Positions 16,108 through 23,631 of a stretch of DNA of 39,806 bases are shown here, piece by piece (within the stretch, counting starts at the first letter, position 1; each line of letters begins with the position of its first letter). Where the stretch lies: assembly GCA_934183165.1 (NCBI GenBank), contig CAKPRZ010000009.1:1-39806 (forward strand), read 5' to 3'. The notes under the pieces are model-generated. The model did no database searches. It saw only the letters and a list, made by a program, of their open reading frames with translations, and was not told where the DNA came from. The translations under genes were made by a program, and so were the position numbers. Source of the DNA: an uncultured Bacilli bacterium (GTDB lineage: Bacteria > Bacillota_I > Bacilli_A > RF39 > UBA660).

Positions 16108-17016
16108 ATGAAAAAATTTATTAAATTTTTAATATTAATTGTTATATTAGGTACAACTTACTATTATAGACAAGAAATAAATACTTTTTATTTAGAACAT
16201 TTTCAACCCCAAAAGAAAAATGTCACATTAAATGATAAAAATCAATATTATAAAGATGAATCTTATAATTATGTACAAACTACTAACGATTTTTTAGCAA
16301 AAGATAAACAACATTTATTAAATATTTATTATACTATTATAAATAGTGGAATAGATCATTTTACATTCTATTGTTCTAAAGAATATGAAAACTGCTTAAA
16401 TGATGTTGTTGAAATTGCAAATAATAAAACTACTCTATCGAACATCAATAGCTTTGTACATCCATTTAATAGTTTTAGTAATATTGAAACAAAATATGAT
16501 ACTTTAGGAAAAATTACTATTAAAATAAATAAATCATATACTGAAGAGCAAATAAATGCTATTAATGATAAAGTTGATGATATTATAAATAAGGAACTTA
16601 AAAATATTAATGAAAAAAAAGAAATAGTGAAACTTGCACATAATTATATTATTAATCATAGTAAATATGATTCTGATAAAAGTGATAAAAATATCAACAA
16701 TTATTTATCAAGTATAGCATACGGTCCATTACTACAAGGATATGGAATTTGTGGTGGATATACTGATGCTATGGCAATAATACTTGATAGATTTAATATT
16801 CCAAACTTTAAGATAATAAGTGAAAATCATATATGGAATGCTGTTAAAATAGATGGAAAGTGGTACCATTTAGATCTTACTTGGGATGATCCTGTTACTT
16901 CTGATGGATCAGATGTATTAGAATATAATTTCTTTTTAATAACTACTAAAGAATTAGAAAATTTAGAGAAAACACAGCATGTTTTTGATCAAAGTGTTTT
17001 TAAAGAAATGATTTAA
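16108..17016 (+). CDS. Membrane-anchored transglutaminase-like domain protein
   Basis: This is an extracytoplasmic protein with a papain-like transglutaminase fold, so it could be a cysteine protease, an amidase or a cross-linking enzyme. The N-terminus has one hydrophobic segment (about 5-20). The catalytic triad is visible: Cys215 (GYGICGGYTDAMA), His241 (NHIWNAV) and Asp256 (WYHLDLTWDDP), in the standard order and spacing. The middle part (about 60-170) is family-unspecific. At 302 residues it resembles secreted TGase-core proteins of Firmicutes. It has its own promoter and sits between rpsT and the convergent ylbL. A spore role is possible from position but not shown. Confidence 0.87.
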   Translation: MKKFIKFLILIVILGTTYYYRQEINTFYLEHFQPQKKNVTLNDKNQYYKDESYNYVQTTNDFLAKDKQHLLNIYYTIINSGIDHFTFYCSKEYENCLNDVVEIANNKTTLSNINSFVHPFNSFSNIETKYDTLGKITIKINKSYTEEQINAINDKVDDIINKELKNINEKKEIVKLAHNYIINHSKYDSDKSDKNINNYLSSIAYGPLLQGYGICGGYTDAMAIILDRFNIPNFKIISENHIWNAVKIDGKWYHLDLTWDDPVTSDGSDVLEYNFFLITTKELENLEKTQHVFDQSVFKEMI

Positions 17017-17041
17017 AAAAATCTCTACTTAGAGATTTTTT
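17016..17041. terminator. Bidirectional terminator between transglutaminase-like gene and ylbL
   Basis: A perfect 11-bp stem (17016-17026 with 17031-17041), built from A6-TCTCT and AGAGA-T6, has loop ACTT. The A/T ends serve as U tracts in both directions. It touches the stop codons of both convergent genes. Confidence 0.88.
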
Positions 17042-18048
17042 AATTTGCTAACTGCTTCATCAAATGTTTTAGCAGATATTATTTTAATCTTATATCCATA
17101 TTTTTTCTTTAGTTTGACACAATCATTATAATTATCACCATATGGTGCAATAAATACATCAGCTTTTGCTTTTACGGCGCCTTTTAATTTGTATTCTACT
17201 CCATCAATTTCTCCTACATTGCCATCAAAATCAATTGTTCCTGTACCAACTATTTTTTTACCACCTGTAAGGTTACTATTGGTAAGTTTGTCATAGATAG
17301 CTAAACTAAGCATAAGTCCTCCAGAAGAACCACTTTCATTTTCTTTAAATTTTAATTTAACAGTAGGATTAGTTTCATAACTATATAGTTGTAAAACTGA
17401 TATACCTGTTATTTTTTCATTATCAATATTTTTTACAGTGATGAATGTTTCTATTTCTTTTCCCTTTCTATCAATGATTAAACTTAGTTTATCACCTACT
17501 TTATGATTTTTAACTAATTCTTTGTAATCATTCATTTCCTCTAATTTTTTATTATTAACTTTCAAGATAATATCGCCAGTTTTTACATTTGTATCAGCGT
17601 CATCATCTACGTAAATTACATAGAACTTTTTGTTATTTACTTTAAATTGATTACTTAAACCGGCTTTATCAAAAGCTGTTTTTATAGCGGATTGTTTAGA
17701 ATATTCTAAATAAACTTTAGATCTAGATGTAATATCCTCTTCTGTTTCTCCACTATCCACTTGATATTCTTCTAAATCAACCTTACTCCAACTTGGAATA
17801 ACATAGCTTAATAATACAGTAGGAATTGTTCCCTTTAGCTCAGTAACATATGCCATATTAAAACTACCTTTATTAGTTGCTTTAGAAGATATTTCAATAC
17901 GATCATTAATATCAATAGTTCCACCAGATACCATTACAGTACAATTAAGAGGATAATTAACAAATACAAAAAGAGCTACCAAAAATAATAATTGTTTATA
18001 GTTTTCTTTTATAAATTTCTTTAATTTATCATATATTTTACTAATCAT
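17029..18048 (-). CDS. ylbL: PDZ and Lon-type serine protease, YlbL/SepM family
   Basis: This is a membrane-anchored serine protease facing the outside. It has one N-terminal transmembrane helix (about 18-36), a PDZ domain near residues 125-205 ('NVKTGDIILKVNNKKLEEMNDYKELV') and a C-terminal Lon S16 domain. The dyad is probably Ser242 (in SGSSGGLM) and Lys287 (in DGVEYKLKGA). In B. subtilis YlbL helps remove the SOS division inhibitor YneA; in streptococci SepM trims a pheromone. The 339 residues match YlbL (about 341). AGGATGTGATG precedes the ATG. It is divergent from ylbJ, which is also its near neighbour in B. subtilis (ylbJ-ylbK-ylbL). Confidence 0.93.
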   Translation of the reverse strand: MISKIYDKLKKFIKENYKQLLFLVALFVFVNYPLNCTVMVSGGTIDINDRIEISSKATNKGSFNMAYVTELKGTIPTVLLSYVIPSWSKVDLEEYQVDSGETEEDITSRSKVYLEYSKQSAIKTAFDKAGLSNQFKVNNKKFYVIYVDDDADTNVKTGDIILKVNNKKLEEMNDYKELVKNHKVGDKLSLIIDRKGKEIETFITVKNIDNEKITGISVLQLYSYETNPTVKLKFKENESGSSGGLMLSLAIYDKLTNSNLTGGKKIVGTGTIDFDGNVGEIDGVEYKLKGAVKAKADVFIAPYGDNYNDCVKLKKKYGYKIKIISAKTFDEAVSKLKNL

Positions 18049-18090
18049 GTCATCACATCCTACTTAATTATAACAGAAAGAAAGATAATT

Positions 18091-19041
18091 ATGAAAAAAA
18101 ATCTTTATAATTCTATTATTATTATATCTTTAATATGTTTCTTAATACTAATTTTGACATATTCAAGTGCAGTTATAAGTGCTGCAATTATAGCTATTGA
18201 TATATGGAAAAAGAACATTTTTACAACGTTATTTCCCTTTTTTGTTATTACAGATTTATTAATTAATTATGGTTTAGTAGACATATTAGGTAAATTAACA
18301 AAAAAGATAACAAAGAAATTGTTTCACCTACCAGGAGATGCATCTTTTGTTATTATTGGGAGTATGTTTTCTGGGTTTCCAAGTAGTTCTAAATTAATCA
18401 AAGAATTATTAGATAAGAAAAAAATAACAATTAGTGAAGCTGAATATTTACTTAGTTTTACCCATTTTTCAAATCCGTTATTTATTATGGGTGTAGTTGG
18501 AGGAATTGTTCTCAAAAGTAAAGTATTAGCACTTGTTATTTTAATATCACACATAATTGGCAATTTTATAATATCTTTCATCATTAGAGGAAAACATTCT
18601 TTTAGATATTCAGAAGAGGATGAAACAAAAATATCACGCAAAGAAAAAAATAGCAACTTTATTACTATTCTAACTAATTCAATATTAAAAGCTATAAATA
18701 CATTGATATTGTTATTAGGGATTATAACTACATTCTTAATAATAACATCAATAATAGAAAAAACATTTAATATAAATTGCTTTTCATTAACCATTATAAG
18801 TGGGCTTTTGGAAATCACCCAAGGAATCAATAAATTATCATTATTAAATATTTCTCAATTAATGAAAGCAACTATTATTACTTTTTTTATATCTTTCGGT
18901 GGTATATCAATACATTGTCAAGTCATGAGTATTTTAAGTGATTATGATATAAGCTATAAAAACTACTTATTTTCTAGAATATGTCATGCCTTAATATCTA
19001 GTACTATTACCTATCTAATAATATATTTATTTTTTACTTAG
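18091..19041 (+). CDS. ylbJ: Sporulation membrane protein YlbJ/SpoVV (dipicolinate transport)
   Basis: The 316-residue protein has about eight transmembrane segments. 'GSMFSGFPSSSKLIKELLD' and 'LSFTHFSNPLFIMGVVGG' are the nucleoside-recognition (Gate) domain motifs of YlbJ. In B. subtilis this protein (SpoVV) is made in the mother cell under sigma-E and moves dipicolinic acid toward the forespore. Its presence implies DPA-loaded, heat-resistant spores. The ribosome site is weak (AGAAAG). Only 42 bases separate it from the divergent ylbL, so their promoters must overlap. Its last 8 bases overlap the end of the convergent vanW gene. Confidence 0.92.
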   Translation: MKKNLYNSIIIISLICFLILILTYSSAVISAAIIAIDIWKKNIFTTLFPFFVITDLLINYGLVDILGKLTKKITKKLFHLPGDASFVIIGSMFSGFPSSSKLIKELLDKKKITISEAEYLLSFTHFSNPLFIMGVVGGIVLKSKVLALVILISHIIGNFIISFIIRGKHSFRYSEEDETKISRKEKNSNFITILTNSILKAINTLILLLGIITTFLIITSIIEKTFNINCFSLTIISGLLEITQGINKLSLLNISQLMKATIITFFISFGGISIHCQVMSILSDYDISYKNYLFSRICHALISSTITYLIIYLFFT

Positions 19042-20257
19042 GATACCAAGTAGTAGTTAAATAATCTCTACTGATTTTTTTGCCATCCTTATAAGTAATT
19101 AAATAAGTTTTATATCCTTTTGGAGCAATTTGAACAGACTCTGTTTCATATGTTTTTCCTTCTTTTGCTTTATCATTTGACCAAAATTCAATTGTTAAAC
19201 TGCCTCCATTAACATAAGCTGATATATATATTGGATATTTATATGTGTTTTTAAATCTAAAATTAACTGTACTTCCTCTACTGTTTGCAGCAACAGTCGC
19301 ATCTAGTCCTCCTTTAACATATACCATTTTATAAGCATGAGGATACCTTTCTATTGTTTTTAATCCAGCAAGAAGCTGAGTATTATAAATAGTTGATGCT
19401 ACTTGACACACACCATTGCCCATTACTCCATCATAATAAACATACCCTTTTTTATTGTATGGTCCAGCAAATTTATAGAACGAAAAAATTTCTCCTGGTT
19501 TCAATATTACTCCATCAAGACTTTTAGCCGCATTTTGAAGGTTTTTAGCACGTGAAACCTTATCATTAAATTTTGTTGTAAAACTAGAAACTTTAATATT
19601 AATTACTTGTAAATCGCTTTCAACTCCCTTTTGTTGTTTACCCATTAATTTAACTTCATACTTATCTGAAGAAGTATTTAAAGCCTTTACAATTTCTTCA
19701 TAAGTTTCATCTACATTAAGTTCAAACGAAGATATTGCCTTTTTGTATGTAAGGTTTCTTTTACTATCCATAACTAACTTGCCATTTGAAGCCTTACGGT
19801 CTATTTTGTTTTTCAAATTATTTAAAAATTTATAAACTGAATCTTTATCATAATCGAATTTGTAATTAAACACCTTTTTATGATTATTAAAAACTATATC
19901 AATCTTTTCAAAATAATTTGAATTATGACTATAAGATAAAACTTCATTAGATAATTTATCCTTGTTTATACTAATGCCAACATCTTTAAAGGAATATTCA
20001 TATTTATTATCAGATTCTGTAAATGTAATTTTTTGACTTTCAATATTGTTTTGGATTTCTAATATAGTTTTATCCAAATCTTGTTTATTCATGGTTGAAA
20101 CATCTTTATCCCTAATAAATACATTAGGATATACCCTATCACTATATTTAGATATACTCTTATAAAAATAAATAAATAAAGATAAATATATTATTACTAC
20201 TAACAACGCTGAAACCACAATTATTGTTGCAACGCTTTTTGCATTTAGTTTTTTCAT
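19034..20257 (-). CDS. VanW family protein, membrane-anchored
   Basis: Extracytoplasmic protein of the VanW family, whose molecular role is not settled. One N-terminal transmembrane helix (about 10-32) is followed by a peptidoglycan-binding-4-like domain (about 45-210, with 'DVSTMNKQDLDKTI' and 'YSFKDVGISINKD') and the VanW domain (about 215-360, with 'AAKSLDGVILKPGEIFSFY' and 'GNGVCQVASTIYN'). AGGTGG lies five bases before the ATG at 20257; the GTG at 20266 overlaps that site and was rejected. VanW here is not evidence of vancomycin resistance, because no vanH/A/X genes are nearby. Convergent with ylbJ. Confidence 0.92.
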   Translation of the reverse strand: MKKLNAKSVATIIVVSALLVVIIYLSLFIYFYKSISKYSDRVYPNVFIRDKDVSTMNKQDLDKTILEIQNNIESQKITFTESDNKYEYSFKDVGISINKDKLSNEVLSYSHNSNYFEKIDIVFNNHKKVFNYKFDYDKDSVYKFLNNLKNKIDRKASNGKLVMDSKRNLTYKKAISSFELNVDETYEEIVKALNTSSDKYEVKLMGKQQKGVESDLQVINIKVSSFTTKFNDKVSRAKNLQNAAKSLDGVILKPGEIFSFYKFAGPYNKKGYVYYDGVMGNGVCQVASTIYNTQLLAGLKTIERYPHAYKMVYVKGGLDATVAANSRGSTVNFRFKNTYKYPIYISAYVNGGSLTIEFWSNDKAKEGKTYETESVQIAPKGYKTYLITYKDGKKISRDYLTTTWYPK

Positions 20258-20341
20258 ATCTTCCACCTATTTTAAAGTATAAATTATTATAAATATTAAA
20301 GCAATATTAAAAATTCATCATTTACATTTATTTACAAAAAA

Positions 20342-20364
20342 AAGAATTTAATCTAAAAATTCTT
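20342..20364 (-). terminator. cotE terminator
   Basis: AAGAATTT (20342-20349) pairs with AAATTCTT (20357-20364) with a 7-base loop. On the minus strand a run of seven T follows. The cotE stop codon (20350-20348) lies at the stem edge. Confidence 0.78.
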
Positions 20365-20887
20365 CTTTGACCTCTTTATCAATTTGTTCTTCTACCTTTT
20401 TATCATCAACAGCATCTTCAATCTCTTCCCAATCATCATCATCGTCTGTTGCCTCTATTCTAACTTTAGTATCTCCAACGATTTCAATGCCTAAATCCTT
20501 TTCTATAGTATATATAATTTTACCATCAGATATATCTGTTTTAACACAACTTGGTTGATTTAGACTTCTTATAATTATTTCTTCATTATTATCTAAATTA
20601 TCAAAGGCATTTCCTTTTGGAGATTGTACAACTTCCTTATACGTATCACTTCTTCTCACTACTTCTGTTTTAGTATCATTTAAGCATGAATACCAAATAT
20701 TTACATCATAGCTTCCTTCTATTACTATATTGTTGTTTTGTTTATATCCTTTAAAAGTATGATTGATTACCCAACATCCTAAAATAGTAGTTGGTACAAT
20801 TTCAGGAGTTATTGAATTAGTAGTTGTAAAATGTTTTCTTCCTTTACCAATAACTGCCTTTGTAACTATTTCTCTATAATTAGCCAT
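20348..20887 (-). CDS. cotE: Outer spore coat morphogenetic protein CotE
   Basis: CotE forms the scaffold on which the outer coat of Bacillus spores assembles. 'YREIVTKAVIGKGRKHF', 'TTILGCWVINHTF' and 'EGSYDVNIWYSCLNDTKTEV' match the family closely, as do the length (179 versus 181 in B. subtilis) and the highly acidic tail (DDDDDWEEIED). AGGAGG precedes the ATG. The order miaB-ymcA-cotE is the same as in B. subtilis, where mutS-mutL come next; here VanW follows instead. A candidate mother-cell promoter lies upstream. It has three cysteines in the first 120 residues that could form cross-links. Confidence 0.94.
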   Translation of the reverse strand: MANYREIVTKAVIGKGRKHFTTTNSITPEIVPTTILGCWVINHTFKGYKQNNNIVIEGSYDVNIWYSCLNDTKTEVVRRSDTYKEVVQSPKGNAFDNLDNNEEIIIRSLNQPSCVKTDISDGKIIYTIEKDLGIEIVGDTKVRIEATDDDDDWEEIEDAVDDKKVEEQIDKEVKEEFLD

Positions 20888-20905
20888 TTAATATCCTCCT
20901 CATTC

Positions 20906-20934
20906 TAATTTATGCAAGGATATCAAAATTAGTT
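20906..20934 (-). promoter_or_regulatory. Candidate sigma-K/E-type promoter of cotE
   Basis: On the minus strand CATAAATTA (20914-20906) fits the sigma-K -10 pattern CATANNNTA and differs from the sigma-E -10 at one base. AAC (20934-20932) lies 17 bases upstream, near the sigma-K -35 'mAC' position. Mother-cell control is expected for cotE. Short patterns in AT-rich DNA make this tentative. Confidence 0.38.
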
Positions 20935-20947
20935 CAAAATACTATAT

Positions 20948-21280
20948 TTAATTTAAAATTTTTGATATTTCTTTCTCTAGAGATTCTTTAATTATCTGAA
21001 AAGTATTATTAAGTTCATCTTGGCAATTGCTATATTCAGTATAAATAGGATAATTGTTAAGTTTTTTCAAATTTTTAGTAATCTTATCATTAAATGCCTT
21101 TTTATCTGAATAACTAGTAGAATTTACTATTTTCTTTTGTAGTAATTTTACCTCATTAATTAATGTCATGATTTCAGTATCTTTTAACATCAAATCTCTT
21201 AAATACAAATAATTATTGTATTCTTTACTGTTTTTAATAGTATCTATTAACGAATCAAAATCTTTTTTTATATCATTCAT
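20948..21280 (-). CDS. ymcA: YlbF/YmcA family regulator (RicA)
   Basis: Small helical protein of 110 residues. In B. subtilis YmcA, YlbF and YaaT form a complex that steers RNase Y processing of mRNAs and affects sporulation, competence and biofilm. 'FDSLIDTIKNSKEYNNYLYLRDLML' and 'LIKEVKLLQKKI'-like helices are typical of the YlbF/YmcA fold. Sequence alone cannot separate YmcA from YlbF. Its position directly after miaB and before cotE, as in B. subtilis, favours YmcA. It overlaps miaB by 8 bases and has only a weak ribosome site, so it depends on coupling to miaB translation. Confidence 0.88.
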   Translation of the reverse strand: MNDIKKDFDSLIDTIKNSKEYNNYLYLRDLMLKDTEIMTLINEVKLLQKKIVNSTSYSDKKAFNDKITKNLKKLNNYPIYTEYSNCQDELNNTFQIIKESLEKEISKILN

Positions 21281-22682
21281 TTAGCATTCCATCCAAGCTC
21301 CATGTTTTAGCATCAGTTACTTTTACTTTTACTATTTGACCTATTAGATCTTCGGCTCCATTAAAGTTAATTAATTTATTAGTATCAGTATATCCATATA
21401 ATTTTCCTTTTTCATTTTTACCTTCAACCAATACATCTACTACCGTATCTAACATTTTTTGATTACTAATCAAGAAATATTTATTTAATTTATCATTCAA
21501 TTTATATAATCTTTGTTCTTTTTCTTCCAAAGGAACTATATCTTGAAGTTTCGCAGCTGCAGTTCCTTCTCTTTTTGAATATATAAATGAAAAGGCATTA
21601 TCAAATTTACATTCATCTACTAATGACAAGGTTTCTTCAAAATCTTCTTCTGTTTCATTAGGAAATCCAACAATAATATCTGTAGATATCGAACAATTAG
21701 GCATCTTATTTCTTATTTTATTAAATAAAGTCAAATATTCTTCTCTTGTATATCTTCTACCCATTAGTTTTAAAATCCTACTAGATCCGGATTGAACTGG
21801 AAGATGTATATAAGGCATTATATTTTTGTGTTTTGCAATAACATCAATCATTGAATCAGTAAAGTCCCATGGGTGTGATGTAACAAATCTAATGCGAGGA
21901 ATATTAGTTTTACTAACATCTTCTAATAAATTATCTAGCCCATATTCTATATCTAAATCTTTACCATAAGCATTTACATTTTGACCTAATAACATTACTT
22001 CTTTATAACCAGACGCTACTAATTCTTTTACTTCATTAATTATATCTTGAGGTTGTCTACTTCTTTGCTTTCCTCTAGTAAATGGTACAATACAATAAGT
22101 ACAGAATTTATCACAACCATATATAATATTGACATATGCTTTATAATTATTTGCTCTTTTAACCGGAATATCTTCTATAATATTTCCTTCTTCACTATAA
22201 ACTTCAATTACTTGATCATTATTTTTAAAGTTTTCTAAAAGGATATCAGGTAATCTATGCATATTATGTGTTCCAAATACAAAGTTTACATATTTATACT
22301 TTTTTAATATCTCATTTGTAACTTTTTCCTCTTGAGCCATACAGCCACATAATCCAATAACTAAATTAGGATTAGACTCTTTTAAATGCTTTAATCTACC
22401 AAGCATACCAAAAGCTTTATTATGAGCATTTTCTCTAATACTACATGTATTTAAAAGAACTAAATCTGCGTTTTCATAATCATTTGCCTCAGTAAATCCC
22501 ATTTCTTCTAGCATAGCTTTTAAATTCTCAGAATCATGTTCATTCATTTGACATCCATAAGTTTTTACAAAATAAGATTTACCTACTCCAAGATTTTTAC
22601 TATTTATATTAGTTTTATATAATTCAGTTATAACTTTTTCTTTATTTCTTTTCTTTGCATCTATATAATTAGGTAATTGCAT
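21273..22682 (-). CDS. miaB: tRNA-2-methylthio-N6-isopentenyladenosine synthase MiaB
   Basis: Radical-SAM enzyme that adds a methylthio group to i6A37 in tRNAs reading UNN codons. The N-terminal UPF0004 domain holds the auxiliary-cluster cysteines Cys44 (TYGCQMN), Cys80 (NTCSIRE) and Cys114 (LCGCMAQ). The radical-SAM triad is Cys190, Cys194, Cys197 (GCDKFCTYC). The C-terminal TRAM domain covers about 400-465. The 469-residue length, and the N-terminal extension before the first motif, match Bacillus MiaB. It leads the miaB-ymcA-cotE group and has its own promoter. Confidence 0.97.
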   Translation of the reverse strand: MQLPNYIDAKKRNKEKVITELYKTNINSKNLGVGKSYFVKTYGCQMNEHDSENLKAMLEEMGFTEANDYENADLVLLNTCSIRENAHNKAFGMLGRLKHLKESNPNLVIGLCGCMAQEEKVTNEILKKYKYVNFVFGTHNMHRLPDILLENFKNNDQVIEVYSEEGNIIEDIPVKRANNYKAYVNIIYGCDKFCTYCIVPFTRGKQRSRQPQDIINEVKELVASGYKEVMLLGQNVNAYGKDLDIEYGLDNLLEDVSKTNIPRIRFVTSHPWDFTDSMIDVIAKHKNIMPYIHLPVQSGSSRILKLMGRRYTREEYLTLFNKIRNKMPNCSISTDIIVGFPNETEEDFEETLSLVDECKFDNAFSFIYSKREGTAAAKLQDIVPLEEKEQRLYKLNDKLNKYFLISNQKMLDTVVDVLVEGKNEKGKLYGYTDTNKLINFNGAEDLIGQIVKVKVTDAKTWSLDGMLNE

Positions 22683-22705
22683 CTAAATCACTTCTTTCTT
22701 TATAA

Positions 22706-22733
22706 ATTATACAATATTTTCATCTTTTATCAA
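22706..22733 (-). promoter_or_regulatory. Sigma-A promoter of miaB
   Basis: On the minus strand TTGATA (22733-22728), a 16-bp spacer and TATAAT (22711-22706) are seen. The start codon is at 22682. Confidence 0.65.
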
Positions 22734-22736
22734 AGA

Positions 22737-22758
22737 AAAAAGTGCCTAAGCACTTTTT
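22737..22758 (-). terminator. Terminator of the ankyrin-repeat gene
   Basis: AAAAAGTGC (22737-22745) and GCACTTTTT (22750-22758) pair perfectly with loop CTAA. A T-rich tail follows on the minus strand. The ankyrin gene's stop codon (22759-22757) is at the foot of the stem. The miaB promoter starts a few bases further on. Confidence 0.85.
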
Positions 22759-23443
22759 AAACGGCATGAACTACATCATTAATAATTTCATCAAGACCTA
22801 CCTTTTTATTATTAATTAATTGTTCCTTTATATATTCAAAGTTTTCTTTAATAATCTTAATTAACTTTTCCATATTTGGTAAAAGTGTTTTATTATACAA
22901 ATTATCAATAATAATTTCTAGATTTGTAAGTTTAGTATATTTTCCATATTTATTTGTATCAACATATGTATCATATAAATTTTTAAATGATACAACGTCA
23001 ATATTATTAAATCTTTTATCTTCAAGTACTTTTATTGTAGTATAAATATAATTATCATTGATAGCTTTATCTAATATTGTTTGTCCTTGATTATTTTTTA
23101 AGTTTGGCATAAAATTTTTGTTTTTAGCCAAAGCTTTAATAATTTCTAAAACTTTTACATAATTGATTGAAACTAATATATGAGCAAAAGTATCACCATC
23201 ATAGTTTTGATGGTTTACATCAAAATCTTTTCTTTTCATGTATTTTAATACAATTTCATATTGACCTTTTTTTAATAATTTCATTAGTAAACTATCACCA
23301 TGGTCATCACATATATTAATATCAACTTTTTTCTTGCTTAATAATTTGTCCACTAATTCAAAGTGACCTTCTTTAACAACCTCAAATATCAGGGATGGTT
23401 CATCACTACATGCCAACATCGTTTTTGATTCATCATAAAACAT
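22757..23443 (-). CDS. Ankyrin-repeat protein, cytoplasmic
   Basis: The 228-residue protein has no signal peptide. Three or four degenerate ankyrin repeats cover about 15-150 ('PSLIFEVVKEGHFELVDKLL', 'HGDSLLMKLLKKGQYEIV', 'DGDTFAHILVSINYVKVLE', 'QGQTILDKAINDNYIY'), each with the helix-turn-helix and an Asn/Asp-rich hairpin. The last 70 residues are helical and charged. Such proteins mediate protein binding; the partner is unknown. AGAGGTG precedes the ATG, and a near-perfect promoter suggests steady expression as a single-gene unit. No toxin or effector domain was seen. Confidence 0.87.
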   Translation of the reverse strand: MFYDESKTMLACSDEPSLIFEVVKEGHFELVDKLLSKKKVDINICDDHGDSLLMKLLKKGQYEIVLKYMKRKDFDVNHQNYDGDTFAHILVSINYVKVLEIIKALAKNKNFMPNLKNNQGQTILDKAINDNYIYTTIKVLEDKRFNNIDVVSFKNLYDTYVDTNKYGKYTKLTNLEIIIDNLYNKTLLPNMEKLIKIIKENFEYIKEQLINNKKVGLDEIINDVVHAV

Positions 23444-23479
23444 CTTAAATACACCTCTTATTTCGCGTGACAGTTATGT

Positions 23480-23508
23480 ATTTTAGCATATTTATCGATT
23501 TTTGTCAA
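23480..23508 (-). promoter_or_regulatory. Near-consensus sigma-A promoter of the ankyrin gene
   Basis: On the minus strand TTGACA (23508-23503), a 17-bp spacer and TAAAAT (23485-23480) with extended TGC (23488-23486) are seen. This is the closest match to consensus in the window. Confidence 0.82.
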
Positions 23509-23592
23509 ATTGTGAAGGTATAGATAGAAAATATACTAGTCACTATTTTACATTATATAGTGTCCTAATTTATAAGATTTAATACAAAAAAG

Positions 23593-23616
23593 CTAGAAAT
23601 TATTTAAAATTTCTAG
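23593..23616 (-). terminator. Terminator of the smaller LRR surface-protein gene
   Basis: CTAGAAATT (23593-23601) pairs with AATTTCTAG (23608-23616) with a 6-base loop. On the minus strand a T-rich tail follows. The rest of the 188-base gap (23444-23631) holds the ankyrin promoter and AT-rich sequence, including a small inverted repeat (CACTAT/ATAGTG, about 23542-23563) of no clear role. Confidence 0.82.
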
Positions 23617-23631
23617 TTTAAAAGTTCTTTA

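Noticed and set aside
19034..20257. Vancomycin resistance gene
   Set aside because: VanW-domain proteins are widespread in Firmicutes; no vanH, vanA-type ligase, vanX or vanRS genes are nearby.
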